From positions 3,100,001-3,164,000 of the forward strand of contig NC_135146.1 of the NCBI RefSeq assembly GCF_051014445.1: DNA of 64,000 nucleotides, written 5' to 3'. The first letter of the stretch is position 1; every line of letters begins with the position of its first letter. Both the position numbers and the translations under genes were made by a program. Source of the stretch: Colletes latitarsis. Lineage: Eukaryota; Arthropoda; Insecta; Hymenoptera; Colletidae. The notes below the pieces were generated by a model. It worked only from the letters and a program-made list of their open reading frames with translations. It was not told where the DNA came from and did not search any database. Of the stretch, positions 26,301 through 40,990 are shown piece after piece.

Positions 26301-29300
26301 TCTATATTTTACAGGATAACACCGGTTAGGTCAGGGTTAGGTCTGGTATTTGCCATCGTCTACCTCACACTTTCGTATTTTTCGCATACTTGTTGGCCAG
26401 ATCCAGGGCGTTTTCTGGTTTGGATCACGTAGTAATGTGGTACCACACTGAAGCAGTGAGTTAAACCTAGATTCAATCTATATTTTAGAGGATAACTCCG
26501 CTTAGGTCAGGGTTAGGTCTGGTATTTGCCATCATATGGCTCATACTTTCGCATTTTTCGCATACTTGTTGGCCAGATCCTGGGCGTTCTCTGGTTTGGC
26601 TCACGTAGTAATGTGGTACCACACTGAAACAGTGAGTTAAACCTGGATCCAATCTATATTTTACAGGATAACACCGGTTAGGTCAGGGTTAGGTCTGGTA
26701 TTTGCCATCGTCTGCATCATACTTTCGTATTTTTCGCATACTTGTTGGCCAGATCTTGGGCGTTTTCTGGTTTGGATCACGTAGTAATGTGGTACCACAC
26801 TGAAACAGTGAGTTAATCTTGGATTCAATCTATATTTTAGAGGATAACACTGGTTAGGTCAGGGTTAGTTCTGGTATTTGCCATAATCTGGCTCACACTT
26901 TCGCATTTTTCTCATTCTTGTTGGCCAGATCCTGGGCGTTTTCTGGTTTGGATCACGTAGTAATGTGTCACCACACTGAAACAGTGAGTTAATCTTGGAT
27001 TCAATCTATATTTTAGAGGATGACACCGGTTAGGTCAGGGTTAGGTCTGGTATTTGCCATCATCTGGCTCATACTTTCGCATTTGTAACATACTTGTTTC
27101 TCCGATCCTGGGCTTTTCCTGGATTGGGTCACGTAGTAATGTGGCAACACACTGAATCAGTGAGTTAAACCTGGGTCCGATCAATATTTTGGAGGATAAC
27201 TCCGGTTACGTCAGGGTTAGATCTCGTATTTGCCATTATCTGGCTCATACTTTCGCATTTTTCTCATACTTGTTGGCCAGATCCTGGGCGTTTTCTGGTT
27301 TGGATCACGTAGTAATGTGTCACCACACTGAAACAGTGAGTTAATCTTGGATTCAATCTATATTTTAGAGGATGACACCGGTTAGGTCAGGGTTAGGTCT
27401 GGTATTTGCAATCATCTGGCTCATACTTTCGCATTTTTCTCATACTTGTTGGCCAGATCCTGGGCGTTTCCTGGTTTGGATCACGTAGTAATGTGTCACC
27501 AGACTGAAACAGTGAGTTAATCTTGGATTCAATCTATATTTTAGAGGATGACACCGGTTAGGTCAGGGTTAGGTCTGGTATTTGCCATCGTCTACCTCAT
27601 ACTTTCGTATTTTTCGCATACTTGTTGGCCAGATCCTGGGCGTTCTCTGGTTTGGATCACGTAGTAATGTAGAACCACTCTGAAACAGTGAGTTAAACCT
27701 GGATTCAATCTATATATTAGAGGATAACACCGGTTAGGTCAGGGTTAGGTCTGGTATTTGCAATCATCTGGCTCATACAATCGCATTTTTCGCATACTTG
27801 TTGGCCAGATCCTGGGCGTTTTCTCGTTTGGATCACGTAGTAATGTGTCACCAGACTGAAACAGTGAGTTAATCTTGGATTCAATCTATATTTTAGAGGA
27901 TGACACCGGTTAGGTCAGGGTTAGGTCTGGTATTTGCCATCGTCTACCTCATACTTTCGCATTTTTCGCATACTTGTTGGCCAGATCCAAGGCGTTTTCT
28001 GGTTTGGATCACGTAGTAATGTGGTACCACACTGAAACAGTGAGTTAATCTTGGATACAATCTATATTTTAGAGGATAACACTGGTTAGGTCAGGGTTAG
28101 TTCTGGTATTTGCCATAATCTGGCTCATACTGTCGCATTTTTCGCATACTAATTGGCCAGATACTTGGCGTTTTCTGGTTTGGATCACGTAGTAATGTGG
28201 TCCCACACTGCATCAGTGAGTTAAACCTGGATACAATCTATGTTTTAGAGGATAACACCGGTTAGGTCAGGGTTAGGTCTGGTATTTGCCATCATATGGC
28301 TCATACTTTCGCATTTTTCGCATACTTGTTGGCCAGATCCTGGGCGTTTTCTGGGTTGGATCAGGTAGTAGTGCGGTACCGCACTGAGACAGTGAAGTAA
28401 TCCTGGATTCGATCTATATATTAGATGGAAAGACCGGTTAGGTCAGGGTTTGGTCTGGTATATGCCATCGTCTGCCTCATACTTTCGTATTTTTCGCATA
28501 CTTGTTGACCAGATCCTGGGCGTTTTCCGGTTTGGATCAGGTAGTAATATGGTACCACACTGGAACAGTGAGTAAATCCTGGATTCAATCTATATTTTAG
28601 AGGATAACACTGGTTAGGTCAGGGTTAGGTCTGGTATTTGCCATCATCTGGCTCATACTTTCGCATTTTTCGCATACTTGTTGGCCAGATCCTGGGCGTT
28701 TCCTGGGTTGGATCAGGTAGTAATATGGTACCACACTGGAACAGTGAGTAAATCCTGGATTCAATCTATATTTTAGAGGATAACACCGGTTAGGTCAGGG
28801 GTAGGTCTGGTATTTGCCATCATCTGGCTCATACTTTCGCATTTTTCGCATACTTGTTGGCCAGATCCTGGGCGTCTTCTGGTTAGGATCACGTAGTAAT
28901 GTAGAACCACTCTGAAACAGTGAGTTAAACCTGGATTCAATCTATATATTAGAGGACAACACCGGTTAGGTCAGGGTTAGTTCTGGTATTTGCAATCATC
29001 TGGCTCATACAATCGCATTTTTCGCATACTTGTTGGCCAGATCCTGGGCGATTTCTGGTTTGGATCACGTAGTAATGTGGTACCACACTCAAACAGTGAG
29101 TTAAACCTGGATCCAATCTATATTTTACAGGATAACACCGGTTAGGTCAGGGTTAGGTCTGGTATTTGCCATCGTCTGCCTCATACTTTCGTATTTTTCG
29201 CATACTTGTTGGCCAGATCCTGGGCGTTTTCTGGTTTGGATCACGTAGTAATGTGGTACCACACTGAAACAGTGAGTTAATCTTGGATTCAATCTATATT

Positions 29301-32300
29301 TTAGAGGATAACACGGGTTAGGTCAGGGTTAGGTCTGGTATTTGCCATCATCTGGCTCTTACTTTCGCATTTTTCGCATACTTGTTGGCCAGATCCTGGG
29401 CGCTTTCTGGGTTGGATCTGGTAGTAGTGTGGTACCACACTGAAACAGTGAGTTAAACCTGGGTTCGATCTATATTTTAAAGGATAACACCGGTTTGGTC
29501 GGGGTGAGGGCTGGGATTTGCCATCATCTGGCTCTTACTTTCGCATTTTTCGCATACTTGTTGGCCAGATCCTGGGCGTTTTCTGGTTTGGGTCACGTAG
29601 TAATGTGGTGCCACACTGCAACAGTGAGTTAAACCTGGATTCAATCTATATTTTAGAGGATAACACCTGTTAGGTCAGGGTTAGGTCTGGTATTTTCCAT
29701 CATCTGGCTCAACACTTTCGCATTTTCCACATACTTTTTGGCCAGATCCTGGGCGTTTCTGGTCTGGATCACGTAGTAATGTGGTACCACACTGAAACAG
29801 TGAGTTAATCCTGGATACAATCTATATTTTAGAGGATAACACCGGTTAGGTCAGGGTTAGGTCTGGTATTTGCCATCATCTGGCTCATACTTTCGCATTT
29901 TTCGCATACTTGTTGGCCAGATCCTGGGCGTTTTCGGGTTTGGGTCACGTAGTAATGTAGAACCACTCTGAAGCAGTGAGTTAAACAAGGATGCAATCTA
30001 TATTTTAGAGGATAACAGCGGCTAGGTCAGGGTTAGGTCTGGTATTTGCCATCATCTGGCCCATACTTTCGCATTTTTCGCATACTTGTTGGCCAGATCC
30101 TGGGCGTTTTCTGGTTTGGATCACGTAGTAATGTAGAACCACTCTGAAACAGTGAGTTAAACAAGCATGCAATCTATATTTTAGAGGATAACAGCGGCTA
30201 GGTCAGGGTTAGGTCTGGTATTTGCCATCATCTGGCCCATACTTTCGCATTTTTTGCACACTTGTTGGCCAGATCCTGGGCGTTTTCTGGTTTGGGACAT
30301 GTAGTAATGTGGTACCACACTGAGACAGTGAGTTTATCTTGGATTCAATCTATATTTTAGAGGATAACACCGGTTAGGTCAGGGTTAGGTCTGGTATTTG
30401 CCATCATCTGACTCATACTTTCGCATTTTTCGCATACTTGTTGGCCAGATCCTGGGCGTTTTCTGGTTTGGATCACGTAGTAATGTAGAACCACTCTGAA
30501 ACAGTGAATTAAACAAGGATGCAATCTATATTTTAGAGGATAACAGCGGCTAGGTCAGGGTTAGGTCTGGTATTTGCCATCATCTGGCCCATACTTTCGC
30601 ATTTTTCGCATACTTGTTGGCCAGATCCTGGGCGTTTTCTGGTTTGGATCAGGTAGTAATGTAGAACCACTCTGAAACAGTGAGTTAAAGCTGGATTCAA
30701 TCTATATTTTAGAGGATAACACCGGTTAGGTCAGGGTTAGGTCTGGTATTTGCCATCATCTGGCTCATGCTTTCGCATTTTTCGCATACTTGTTGGCCAG
30801 ATCCTGGGCGTTTTCTGGTATGGATCACGTAGTACTGTGGTACCACACTGAAACAGTGAGTTAAACCTGGGTTCGATCTATATTTTAAAGGATAACACCG
30901 GTTTGGTCGAGGTGGGGGCTGGGATTTGCCATCATCTGGCTCATAGTTTCGCATTTTTCGCATACTTACTGGCCAGATACTGGGCGTTTCTGGTTTGGAT
31001 CACGTAGTAATGTGGTTCCACACAACATCAGTGACTTAAACCTGGATACAATCTATATTTTAGAGGATAACACTGGTTAGGTCATGGTTAGGTCTGGTAT
31101 TTGCCATCATCTGGCTCATACATTCGCATTTTTCGCATACTTGTTGGCCAGGTCCTGGTCGTTTTCTGGTTTGGATCACGTAGTAATGTGGTACCACACT
31201 GAAACAGTGAGTTAATCATGGATTCAATCTATATTTTAGAGGATAACACGGGTTAGGTCAGGGTTAGGTCTGGTATTTGCCATCATCTGGCTCATACTTT
31301 CGCATTTTTCGCATACTTGTTGGCCAGATGCTGGGCGTTTTCGGGTTTGGGTCACGTAGTAATGTGGTATCACACTGCAAGAGTGAGTTAAACCTGGATT
31401 CAATCTATATAATAGAAGGATAACACCAGTTAGGTCAGAGTTAGGTCTGGTATTTGCCATCATCTGGCTCTTACTTTCGCATTTTTCGCATACTTGTTGG
31501 CCAGATCCTGGGCGTTTTCTGGTTTGGGTCACGTAGTAATGTGGTATCACACTGCAAGAGTGAGTTAAACCTTGATTCAATCTATATAATAGAAGAATAA
31601 CACCAGTTAGGTCAGGGTTAGGTCTGGTATTTGCCATCATCTGGCTCTTACTTTCGCATTTTTCGCATACTTGTTGGCCAGATCCTGGGCGTTTTCTGGT
31701 TTGGGTCACGTAGTAATGTGGTGCCACACTGCAACAGTGAGTTAAATCTGGATTCAATCTATATTTTAGAGGATAACACTGGTTAGGTCAGGGTTAGGTC
31801 TGGTATTTTCGATCATCTGGCTCAACACTTTCGCATTTTCAGCATACTTTTTGGCCAGATCCTGGTCGTTTTCTGGTTTGGATCACGTAATAATGTGGTA
31901 CCACACTGAAACAGTGAGTTAATCACGGATTCAATCTATATTTTAGAGGATAACACCGGTTAGGTCAGGGTTAGGTCTGGTATTTGCCATCATCTGGCTC
32001 ATACTTTCGCATTTTTCGCATACTTGTTGGCCAGATCCTGGGCGTTATCGGGTTTGGGTCACGTAGTAATGTAGTACCACTCTGAAGCAGTGAGTTAAAC
32101 AAGGATGCAATCTATATTTTAGAGGATAACAGCGGCTAGGTCAGGGTTAGGTCTGGTATTCGCCATCATCTGGCCCATACTTTCGCATTTTTTGCATACT
32201 TGTTGGCCAGATCCTGGGCGTTTTCTGGTTTGGGACACGTAGTAATGTGGTGCCACACTGAAACAGTGAGTTTATCTTGGATTTAATCTATATTTTAGAG

Positions 32301-35300
32301 GATAACACCGGTTTGGTCGGGGTGAGGGCTGGGATTTGCCATCATCTGGCTCATACTTTCGCATTTTTCGCATACTTGTTGGCCAGATCCTGGGCGCTTT
32401 CTGGTTTGGATCACGTAGTAACGTAGAACCACTCTGGAACAGTGAGTTAAACAAGGATTCAATCTATATTTTAGAGGATAACACCGGTTAGGTCAGGGTT
32501 AGGTCTGGTATTTGCCATCATCTGGCTCATACTTTCGCATTATTCCAATACTTGTTGGCCAGATCCTGGGCGTTATCGGATTTGGGTCACGTAGTAATGT
32601 AGTACCACTCTGAAGCAGTGAGTTAAACAAGGATGCAATCTATATTTTAGAGGATAACAGCGGCTAGGTCAGGGTTAGGTCTGGTATTTGCCATCATCTG
32701 GCCCATACTTTCGCATTTTTTGCATACTTGTTGGCCAGATCCTGGGCGTTTTCTGGTTTGGATCACGTAGTAATGTAGAACCACTCTGAAAGAGTGAGTT
32801 AAACAAGGATGCAATCGATATTTTAGAGGATAACAGCGGCTAGGTCAGGGATAGGTCTGGTATTTGCCATCATCTGGCCCATACTTTCGCATTTTTTGCA
32901 TACATGCTGGCCAGATCCTGGGCGTTTTCTGGTTTGGGACACGTAGTAATGTGGTGCCACACTGAAACAGTGAGTTTATCTTGGATTCAATCTATATTTT
33001 AGAGGATAACACCGGTTAGGTCAGGGTTAGGTCTGGTATTTGCCATCATCTGGCTCATACTTTCGCATTTTTCGCATACTTGTTGGCCAGAACCTGGGCG
33101 TTTTCTGGTTTGGGTTACGTACTAATGTGGATTCACACTGCAACAGTGAGTTAACCCTGGATTCAATCTATATTTTAGAGGATAACACTGGTTAGGTCAG
33201 GGTTAGGTCTGGTATTTGCCATCATCTGGCTCATACATTCGCATTTTTCGCATACTTGTTGGCCAGATCCTGGGCGTTTTCTGGTTTGGATCACGTAGTA
33301 ATGTGGTACCACACTGAAACAGTGAGTTAATCATGGATTCAATCTATATTTTAGAGGATAACACGGGTTAGGTCAGGGTTAGGTCTGGTATTTGCCATCA
33401 TCTGGCTCATACTTTCGCATTTTTCGCATACTTGTTGGCCAGATGCTGGGCGTTTTCGGGTTTGGGTCACGTAGTAATGTGGTATCACACTGCAAGAGTG
33501 AGTTAAACCTGGATTCAATCTATATAATAGAAGGATAACACCAGTTAGGTCAGAGTTAGGTCTGGTATTTGCCATCATCTGGCTCTTACTTTCGCATTAT
33601 TCGCATACTTGTTGGCCAGATCCTGGGTGTTTTCTGGTTTGGGTCACGTAGTAATGTGGTATCACACTGCAGGAGTGAGTTAAACCTGGATTCAATCTAT
33701 ATAATAGAAGAATAACACCAGTTAGGTCAGGTTTAGGTCTGGTATTTGCCATCATCTGGCTCTTACTTTCGCATTTTTCGCATACTTGTTGCCCAGATCC
33801 TGGGCGTTTTCTGGTTTGGGTCACGTAGTAATGTGGTGCCACACTGCAACAGTGAGTTAAACCTGGATTCAATCTATATTTTAGAGGATAACACTGGTTA
33901 GGTCAGGGTTAGGTCTGGTATTTGCCATCATCTGGCTCATACATTCGCATTTTTCGCATACTTGTTGGCCAGATGCTGGGCGTTTTCGGGTTTGGGTCAC
34001 GTAGTAATGTGGTACCACACTGAAACAGTGAGTTAATCACGGATTCAATCTATATTTTAGAGGATAACACCGGTTAGGTCAGGGTTAGGTCTGGTATTTG
34101 CCATCATCTGGCTCATACTTTCGCATTTTTCGCATACTTGTTGGCCAGATCCTGGGCGTTATCGGGTTTGGGTCACGTAGTAATGTAGTACCACTCTGAA
34201 GCAGTGAGTTAAACAAGGATGCAATCTATATTTTAAAGGATAACAGCGGCTAGGTCAGGGTTAGGTCTGGTATTTGCCATCATCTGGCCCATACTTTCGC
34301 ATTTTTTGCATACTTGTTGGCCAGATCCTGGGCGTTTTCTGGTTTGGATCACGTAGTAATGTAGAACCACTCTGAAACAGTGAGTTAAACAAGGATGCAA
34401 TCGATATTTTAGAGGATAACAGCGGCTAGGTCAGGGATAGGTCTGGTATTTGCCATCATCTGGCCCGTACTTTCGCATTTTTTGCATACTTGTTGGCCAG
34501 ATCCTGGGCGTTTTCTGGTTTGGGACACGTAGTAATGTGGTGCCACACTGAAACAGTGAGTTTATCTTGGATTCAATCTATATTTTAGAGGATAACACCG
34601 GTTAGGTCGGGGTTAGGTCTGGTATTTGCCATCATCTGGCACATACTTTCGCATTTTTCGCATACTTGTTGGCCAGAACCTGGGCGTTTTCTGGTTTGGG
34701 TTACGTAGTAATGTGGATTCACACTGCAACAGTGAGTTAACCCTGGATTCAATCTATATTTTAGTGGATAACACCGGTTCGGTCGGGGTGAGGGCTGGGA
34801 TTTGCCATCATCTGGCTCATACTTTCGCATTTTTCGCATACTTGTTGGCCAGATCCCGGGCGTTTTCTGGTTTGGATCATGTAGTAATGTAGAACCACTC
34901 TGAAACAGTGTGTTTATCTTGGATTCAATCTATATTTTAGAGGATAACACCGGTTAGGTCGTGGTTAGGTCTGGTATTTGCCATCATCGGGCCCATACTT
35001 TCGCATTTTTCGCATACTTGTTGGCCAGATCCTGGGCGTTTTCTGGTTTGGATCATGTAGTAATGTAGAACCACTCTGAAACAGTGTGTTTATCTTGGAT
35101 TCAATCTATATTTTAGAGGATAACACCGGTTAGGTCGGGGTTAGGTCTGGTATTTGCCATCATCTGGCACATACTTTCGCATTTTTCGCATACTTGTTGA
35201 CCAGAACCTGGGCGTTTTCTGGTTTGGGTTACGTAGTAATGTGGATTCACACTGCAACAGTGAGTTAACCCTGGATTCAATCTATATTTTAGTGGATAAC

Positions 35301-36709
35301 ACCGGTTCGGTCGGGGTGAGGGCTGGGATTTGCCATCATCTGGCTCATACTTTCGCATTTTTCGCATACTTGTTGGCCAGATCCCGGGCGTTTTCTGGTA
35401 TGGATCACGTAGTACTGTGGTACCACACTAAAGCAGTGAACTAATCCTGGATTCGATCTATATATTAGAGGGTAACACCGGTTAGGTTTGGATTAGGTCT
35501 GGTATTTGCCATCATCTGGCTCATGCTTTCGCATTTTTCGCATACTTGTTGGCCAGATCCTGGGCGTTTTCTGGTATGGATCACGTAGTACTGTGGTACC
35601 ACTCTGAAACAGTGAGTTAAAGCTGGATTCAATCTATATTATAGAGGATAACACCGGTTATGTCAGGGTTAGGTCTGGTATTTGCCATCATCTGGCTCAT
35701 ACTTTCGCATTTTTCGCATACTTGTTGGCCAGATCCCGGGCGTTTTCTGGTATGGATCACGTAGTAATGTAGAACCACTCTGAAACAGTGAGTTAAACAA
35801 GGATGCAATCGATATTTTAGAGGATAACAGCGGCTAGGTCGGGGTTAGGTCTGGTATTTGCCATCATCTGGCTCATACTTTCGCATTTTTCGCATACTTG
35901 TTGGCCAGATCCCGGGCGTTTTCTGGTATGGATCACGTAGTACTGTGGTACCACTCTGAAACAGTGAGTTAAAGCTGGATTCAATCTATATTATAGAGGA
36001 TAACACCGGTTATGTCAGGGTTAGGTCTGGTATTTGCCATCATCTGGCTCATACTTTCGCATTTTTCGCACACTTGTTGGCCTGATCCTGGGCGTTTTCT
36101 GGTTTGGGTTACGTAGTAATGTGGTACCGCACTAAAGCAGTGAAGTAATCCTGGATTCGATCTATATATTAGAGGGTAACACCGGTTAGGTTTGGATTAG
36201 GTCTGGTATTTGCCATCATCTGGCTCATGCTTTCGCATTTTTCGCATACTTGTTGGCCAGATCCTGGGCGTTTTCTGGTATGGATCACGTAGTACTGTGG
36301 TACCACACTGAAACAGTGAGTTAAACCTGGGTTCGATCTATATTTTAAAGGATAACACTGGTTTGGTCGGGGTGGGGGCTGGGATTTGCCATCATCTGGC
36401 TCATAGTTTCGCATTTTTCGCATACTTACTGGCCAGATACTGGGCGTTTCTGGTTTGGATCACGTAGTAATGTGGTTCCACACAACATCAGTGACTTAAA
36501 CCTGGATACAATCTATGTTTTAGAGGATAACACTGGTTAGGTCAGGGTTAGGTCTGGTATTTGCCATCATCTGGCTCATACATTCTCATTTTTCGCATAC
36601 TTGTTGGCCAGATCCTGGGCGTTTTCTGGGTTGGATCACGTAGTACTGTAGAACCACTCTGAAACAGTGTGTTTATATTGGATACAATCTATATTTTAGA
36701 GGATAACAC

Positions 36710-38530
36710 CGGTTAGGTCAGGGTTAGGTCTGGTATTTGCCATCATGTGGCTCTTACTTTCGCATTTTTCGCATACTTGTTGGCCAGATCCTGGGCGGTT
36801 TCTGGTTTGGGTCACGTAGTAATGTGGTGCCACACTGCAACAGTGAGTTAAACCTGGATTCAATCTATATTTTAGAGGATAACACTGGTTAGGTCAGGGT
36901 TAGGTCTGGTATTTTCCATCATCTGGCTCAACACTTTCGCATTTTCAGCATAGTTTTTGGCCAGATCCTGGGCGTTTCTGGTTTGGATCACGTAGTAATG
37001 TGGTACCACACTGAAACTGTGAGTTAATCACGGATTCAATCTATATTTTAGAGGTTAACACCGGTTAGATCAGGGTTAGGTCTGGTATTTGCCATCATCT
37101 GGCTCATACTTTCGCATTTTTCGCATACTTGTTGGCCAGATCCTGGGCGTTATCGGGTTTGGGTCACGTAGTAATGTAGTACCACTCTGAAGCAGTGAGT
37201 TAAACAAGGATGCAATCTATATTTTAGAGGATAACAGCGGCTAGGTCAGGGTTAGGTCTGGTATTTGCCATCATCTGGCCCATACTTTCGCATTTTTGGC
37301 ATACTTGTTGGCCAGATCCTGGGCGTTTTCTGTTTGGATCACGTAGTAATGTAGAACCACTCTGAAACAGTGAGTTAAACAAGGATGCAATCGATATTTT
37401 AGAGGATAACAGCGGCTAGGTCAGGGTTAGGTCTGGTATTTGCCATCATCTGGCCCATACTTTCGCATTTTTGGCATACTTTTTGGCCAGATCCTGGGCG
37501 TTTCTGGTTTGGATCACGTAGTAATGTGGTGCCACACTGAAACAGTGAGTTTATCTTGGATTCAATCTATATTTTAGAGGATAACACCGGTTCGGTCGGG
37601 GTGAGGGCTGGGATTTGCCATCATCTGGCCCATACTTTCGCATTTTTTGCATACTTGTTGGCCAGATCCTGGGCGTTTTCTTGTTTGGATCACGTAGTAA
37701 TGTAGTGCCACTCTGAAAGAGTGAGTTAAACAAGGATGCAATCGATATTTTAGAGGATAACAGCGGCTAGGTCAGGGTTAGGTCTGGTATTTGCCATCAT
37801 CTGGCCCATACTTTCGCATTTTTCGCATACTTGTTGGCCAGATCCTGGGCGTTTTCTGGTTTGGATCACATAGTAATGTGGTACAACACTGAAACAATGA
37901 GTTAATCATGGATTCAATCTATATTTTAGAGGATAGCACTGGTTAGGTCAGGGTTAGGTCTGGTATTTGCCAACATCTAGCTCATACTTTCGCATTTTTC
38001 GCATACTTGTTGGCCAGATCCTGGGCGTTTCTGGTCTGGATCACATAATAATGTGCTACCGCACTGAAGCAGTGATGTAATCCTGGATTCGATCTATATA
38101 TTAGAGGGTAACACCGGTTAGGTTTGGATTAGGTCTGGTATTTGCCATCATCTGGCTCATGCTTTCGCATTTTTCGCATACTTGTTGGTCAGATCCTGGG
38201 CGTTTTCTGGTATGGATCACGTAGTACTGTGGTACCACACTGAAACAGTGAGTTAAACCTGGGTTCGATCTATATTTTAAGGATAACACCGGTTTGGTCG
38301 GGGTGGGGGCTGGGATTTGCCATCATCTGGCTCATAGTTTCGCATTTTTCGCATACTTGTTGGCCAGATCCTGGGCGTTTTCTGGTTTGGATCATGTAGT
38401 AATGTAGAACCACTCTGAAACAGTGAGTTAAAGCTGGATTCAATCTATATTTTAGAGGATAACACCGGTTAGGTCAGGGTTAGGTCTGGTAATTGCCATC
38501 ATCTGGCTCATACTTTCGCATTTTTCGCAT
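36710..38530 (+). repeat. Duplicated satellite block, left copy (about 1.8 kb)
   Basis: This block matches about 39172-40990 at an offset close to 2462 bp, two bases short of 14 monomers. Shared private features include GGGCGGTTTCTGG, the TTTTTGGCATAC monomers, GTTTTCTTGTTTGG, the GATAGCACTGG monomer with CAACATCTAGC, and GGTAATTGCC. Boundaries were judged by eye. Confidence 0.78.
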
Positions 38531-39171
38531 ACTTACTGGCCAGATACTGGGCGTTTCTGGTTTGGATCACGTAGTAATGTGGTTCCACACAACATCAGTG
38601 ACTTAAACCTGGATACAATCTATATTTTAGAGGATAACACTGGTTAGGTCAGGGTTAGGTCTGGTATTTGCCATCATCTGGCTCATACATCCGCATTTTT
38701 CGCATACTTGTTGGCCAGGTCCTGGGCGTTTTCTGGTTTGGATCACGTAGTAATGTGGTACCACATTGAAACAGTGAGTTAATCATGGATTCAATCTATA
38801 TAATAGAAGAATAACACCAGTTAGGTCAGGGTTCGGTCTGGTATTTGCCATCATCTGGCTCTTACTTTCGCATTTTTCGCATACTTGTTGGCCAGATCCT
38901 GGGCGTTATCGGGTTTGGGTCAAGTAGTAATGTAGTACCACTCTGAAGCAGTGAGTTAAACAAGGATGCAATCTATATTTTAGAGGATAACAGCGGCTAG
39001 GTCAGGGTTAGGTCTGGTATTTGCCATCATCTGGCTCATACTTTCGCATTTTTCGCATACTTGTTGGCCAGATGCTGGGCGTTTTCGGGTTTGGGTCACG
39101 TAGTAATGTGGTATCACACTGCAAGAGTGAGTTAAACCTGGATTCAATCTATATAATAGAAGAATAACACC

Positions 39172-40990
39172 AGTTAGGTCAGGGTTAGGTCTGGTATTTG
39201 CCATCATCTGGCTCTTACTTTCGCATTTTTCGCATACTTGTTGGCCAGATCCTGGGCGGTTTCTGGTTTGGGTCACGTAGTAATGTGGTGCCACACTGCA
39301 ACAGTGAGTTAAACCTGGATTCAATCTATATTTTAGAGGATATCACTGGTTAGGTCAGGGTTAGGTCTGGTATTTTCCATCATCTGGCTCAACACTTTCG
39401 CATTTTCAGCATACTTTTTGGCCAGATCCTGGGCGTTTCTGGTTTGGATCACGTAGTAATGTGGTACCACACTGAAACTGTGAGTTAATCACGGATTCAA
39501 TCTATATTTTAGAGGTTAACACCGGTTAGGTCAGGGTTAGGTCTGGTATTTGCCATCATCTGGCTCATACTTTCGCATTTTTCGCATACTTGTTGGCCAG
39601 ATCCTGGGCGTTATCGGGTTTGGGTCACGTAGTAATGTAGTACCACTCTGAAGCAGTGAGTTAAACAAGGATGCAATCTATATTTTAGAGGATAACAGCG
39701 GCTAGGTCAGGGTTAGGTCTGGTATTTGCCATCATCTGTCCCATACTTTCGCATTTTTGGCATACTTGTTGGCCAGATCCTGGGCGTTTTCTGGTTTGGA
39801 TCACGTAGTAATGTAGAACCACTCTGAAACAGTGAGTTAAACAAGGATGCAATCGATATTTTAGAGGATAACAGCGGCTAGGTCAGGGTTAGGTCTGGTA
39901 TTTGCCATCATCTGGCCCATACTTTCGCATTTTTGGCATACTTTTTGGCCAGATCCTGGGCGTTTCTGGTTTGGATCACGTAGTAATGTGGTGCCACACT
40001 GAAACAGTGAGTTTATCTTGTATTCAATCTATATTTTAGAGGATAACACCGGTTCGGTCGGGGTGAGGGCTGGGATTTGCCATCATCTGGCCCATACTTT
40101 CGCATTTTTTGCATACTTGTTGGCCAGATCCTGGGCGTTTTCTTGTTTGGATCACGTAGTAATGTAGTGCCACTCTGAAAGAGTGAGTTAAACAAGGATG
40201 CAATCGATATTTTAGAGGATAACAGCGGCTAGGTCAGGGTTAGGTCTGGTATTTGCCATCATCTGTTCCATACTTTCGCATTTTTCGCATACTTGTTGGC
40301 CAGATCCTGGGCGTTTTCTGGTTTGGATCACATAGTAATGTGGTACAACACTGAGACAGTGAGTTAATCATGGATTCAATCTATATTTTAGAGGATAGCA
40401 CTGGTTAGGTCAGGGTTAGGTCTGGTATTTGCCAACATCTAGCTCATACTTTCGCATTTTTCGCATACTTGTTGGCCAGATCCTGGGCGTTTCTGGTCTG
40501 GATCACATAGTAATGTGGTACCGCACTGAAGCAGTGATGTAATCCTGGATTCGATCTATATATTAGAGGGTAACACCGGTTAGGTTTGGATTAGGTCTGG
40601 TATTTGCCATCATCTGGCTCATGCTTTCGCATTTTTCGCATACTTGTTGGCCAGATCCTGGGCGTTTTCTGGTATGGATCACGTAGTACTGTGATACCAC
40701 ACTGAAACAGTGAGTTAAACCTGGGTTCGATCTATATTTTAAAGGATAACACCGGTTTGGTCGGGGTGGGGGCTGGGATTTGCCATCATCTGGCTCATAG
40801 TTTCGCATTTTTCGCATACTTGTTGGCCAGATCCTGGGCGTTTTCTGGTTTGGATCATGTAGTAATGTAGAACCACTCTGAAACAGTGAGTTAAAGCTGG
40901 ATTCAATCTATATTTTAGAGGATAACACCGGTTAGGTCAGGGTTAGGTCTGGTAATTGCCATCATCTGGCTCATACTTTCGCATTTTTCG
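39172..40990 (+). repeat. Duplicated satellite block, right copy (about 1.8 kb)
   Basis: Partner of the block at about 36710-38530, with the same series of rare monomer variants in the same order. The copies have diverged slightly (for example CTGGCCCATAC against CTGTTCCATAC near 37801/40263), so the duplication is older than a perfect copy but younger than the spread of subtypes. Confidence 0.78.
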
